Part shown: positions 29,420 through 30,094 of the stretch, one piece after another
Layout of the letters: each line of letters starts with the position of its first letter
How positions within the stretch are numbered: position 1 is the first letter of the stretch
Source: a virus
Reading direction: 5' to 3' (one strand)
Length of the DNA stretch: 30,094 nucleotides
Virus record (IMG/VR): IMGVR_UViG_3300008450_000300
Coordinates: 1-30,094 of that record
The notes under the pieces: model-generated
The model's input: only the letters and a program-made list of their open reading frames with translations
Databases searched by the model: none
What the model was told of the DNA's origin: nothing
Program-made: the position numbers and the translations under genes

Positions 29420-30094
29420 ATGGCAGTAAAGAAAGATACAGCAAAAACCGCTAGCGATTTAGTCAAAGGCGGTTTTAGTTTGGATAAGTTCAAAAAGAAT
29501 AAGGGTTTTAGCTCACAATCTGTAAAATTTAAAAGTCAAGACTGGATTCCAGTATCAAAAGCTTTTCAAGAGATTGTATCACTACCAGGTATTCCAACAG
29601 GGCATATTACCTTACTAAGAGGGCATTCCGATACAGGGAAAACAACATTATTACTTGAAGCTGCTGTAAATGCACAAAAAGCAGGTATCCTACCAGTATT
29701 CATTATTACAGAGATGAAATGGTCTTGGCCACATGCTAAAACTATGGGACTTCAAGTTGAGGAAGTAGTAGATCCAGATACTGGAGAAATTACAGACTAC
29801 GAAGGATTTTTCTTATATGCTGATAGAGGTACGTTAAATACTATCGAAGATGTAGCAGCATACATTCTAGACTTAATCGACGAACAAAAGAAAGGAAACT
29901 TACCACACGATTTATGCTTCTTCTGGGATTCAGTAGGATCTGTTCCTTGTGACTTATCTGTTAGATCAAATAAGAATAACAACGAATGGAATGCAGGAGC
30001 AATGTCAACTCAATTCGGAAATAACTTGAATCAAAAGATTCTATTATCAAGAAAAGAAGGAAGCAAGTATACAAATACTTTAGTTGCAATCAAC
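29420..30094 (+). CDS. UvsX/RecA-like recombinase, truncated by window end
   Basis: Only the first 225 residues are in the window; the frame is open to the last base. It is a RecA-fold strand-exchange ATPase: DWIPVSKAFQEIVSLPGIPT (41-60), Walker A GHSDTGKTT (68-76), catalytic Glu98 in FIITEMKW (94-101), a Walker B-like LCFFWDSVGS (165-174) with Asp170, and a QFGNNLNQKI helix (199-208). It starts with a Lys-rich tail. The GHSDTGKTT loop and WDSxGS are characteristic of the T4 UvsX group. It is two bases downstream of gp32 and so translationally coupled. The C-terminal DNA-binding part is missing here. Confidence 0.9.
   Translation, partial: MAVKKDTAKTASDLVKGGFSLDKFKKNKGFSSQSVKFKSQDWIPVSKAFQEIVSLPGIPTGHITLLRGHSDTGKTTLLLEAAVNAQKAGILPVFIITEMKWSWPHAKTMGLQVEEVVDPDTGEITDYEGFFLYADRGTLNTIEDVAAYILDLIDEQKKGNLPHDLCFFWDSVGSVPCDLSVRSNKNNNEWNAGAMSTQFGNNLNQKILLSRKEGSKYTNTLVAIN

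Overview
The window is a 30-kb piece of a tailed-phage genome, or a prophage with the same layout, of the contractile-tailed T4-like type. It is AT-rich, and every gene I accept is on the + strand. The major capsid C-terminus, PhoH-like ATPase, gp15-like tail completion protein, sheath, tube, gp53-like wedge protein, gp32 and UvsX are all recognisable at the level of T4/cyanophage relatives. Almost no start codon has a Shine-Dalgarno sequence; starts follow A/T-rich tracts or are fused to the previous stop as TAATG. That, together with the style of the tail proteins, suggests a Bacteroidota (flavobacteria-like) host, but this is inference.

Layout. 1-465: end of the major capsid gene with a strong terminator. 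578-1153: GIY-YIG homing endonuclease. 1192-1878: PhoH-like ATPase. 1913-5116: neck and tail-completion genes (gp13-, gp14- and gp15-like plus a small protein). 5116-12057: a host-recognition cassette with two repeat-rich fibre proteins, two small beta-rich proteins and three tandem glycine-rich adhesin-like paralogs. 12079-13750: a Pro/Glu-repeat protein, two membrane proteins and a coiled-coil protein. 13891-16197: sheath and tube. 16302-19771: tail-assembly chaperone with an apparent frameshift extension, then the tape measure. 19815-25593: baseplate operon, including a hub protein fused to an M15-type peptidoglycan peptidase. 25650-29417: replication genes, with a compact family A DNA polymerase, two unknown small proteins, a structured leader RNA ahead of a second GIY-YIG endonuclease, and gp32. 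29420 to the end: UvsX recombinase, cut by the window edge.

How it works together: capsid, neck, sheath, tube, tape measure and baseplate build the injection machine; the fibre cassette finds the host; the hub-borne peptidase opens the wall; polymerase, gp32 and UvsX belong to replication and recombination. A recurring TATTTATAATAAA-like motif sits just upstream of most transcription units and probably acts as the late promoter.

The least expected items are: (i) two small hairpins at 27771-27833 whose 7-nt loops are perfectly complementary (a candidate kissing-loop RNA) in front of a homing endonuclease; (ii) the promoter-like motif family; (iii) the +1/-2 frameshift before the tape measure; (iv) a short polymerase of the Pol I family with a degraded exonuclease region in a T4-like genome; and (v) five TTAAA repeats in front of gp32 that look like an autoregulatory operator. 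No tRNA, CRISPR or insertion sequence was seen, and no gap between genes exceeds about 140 bases.
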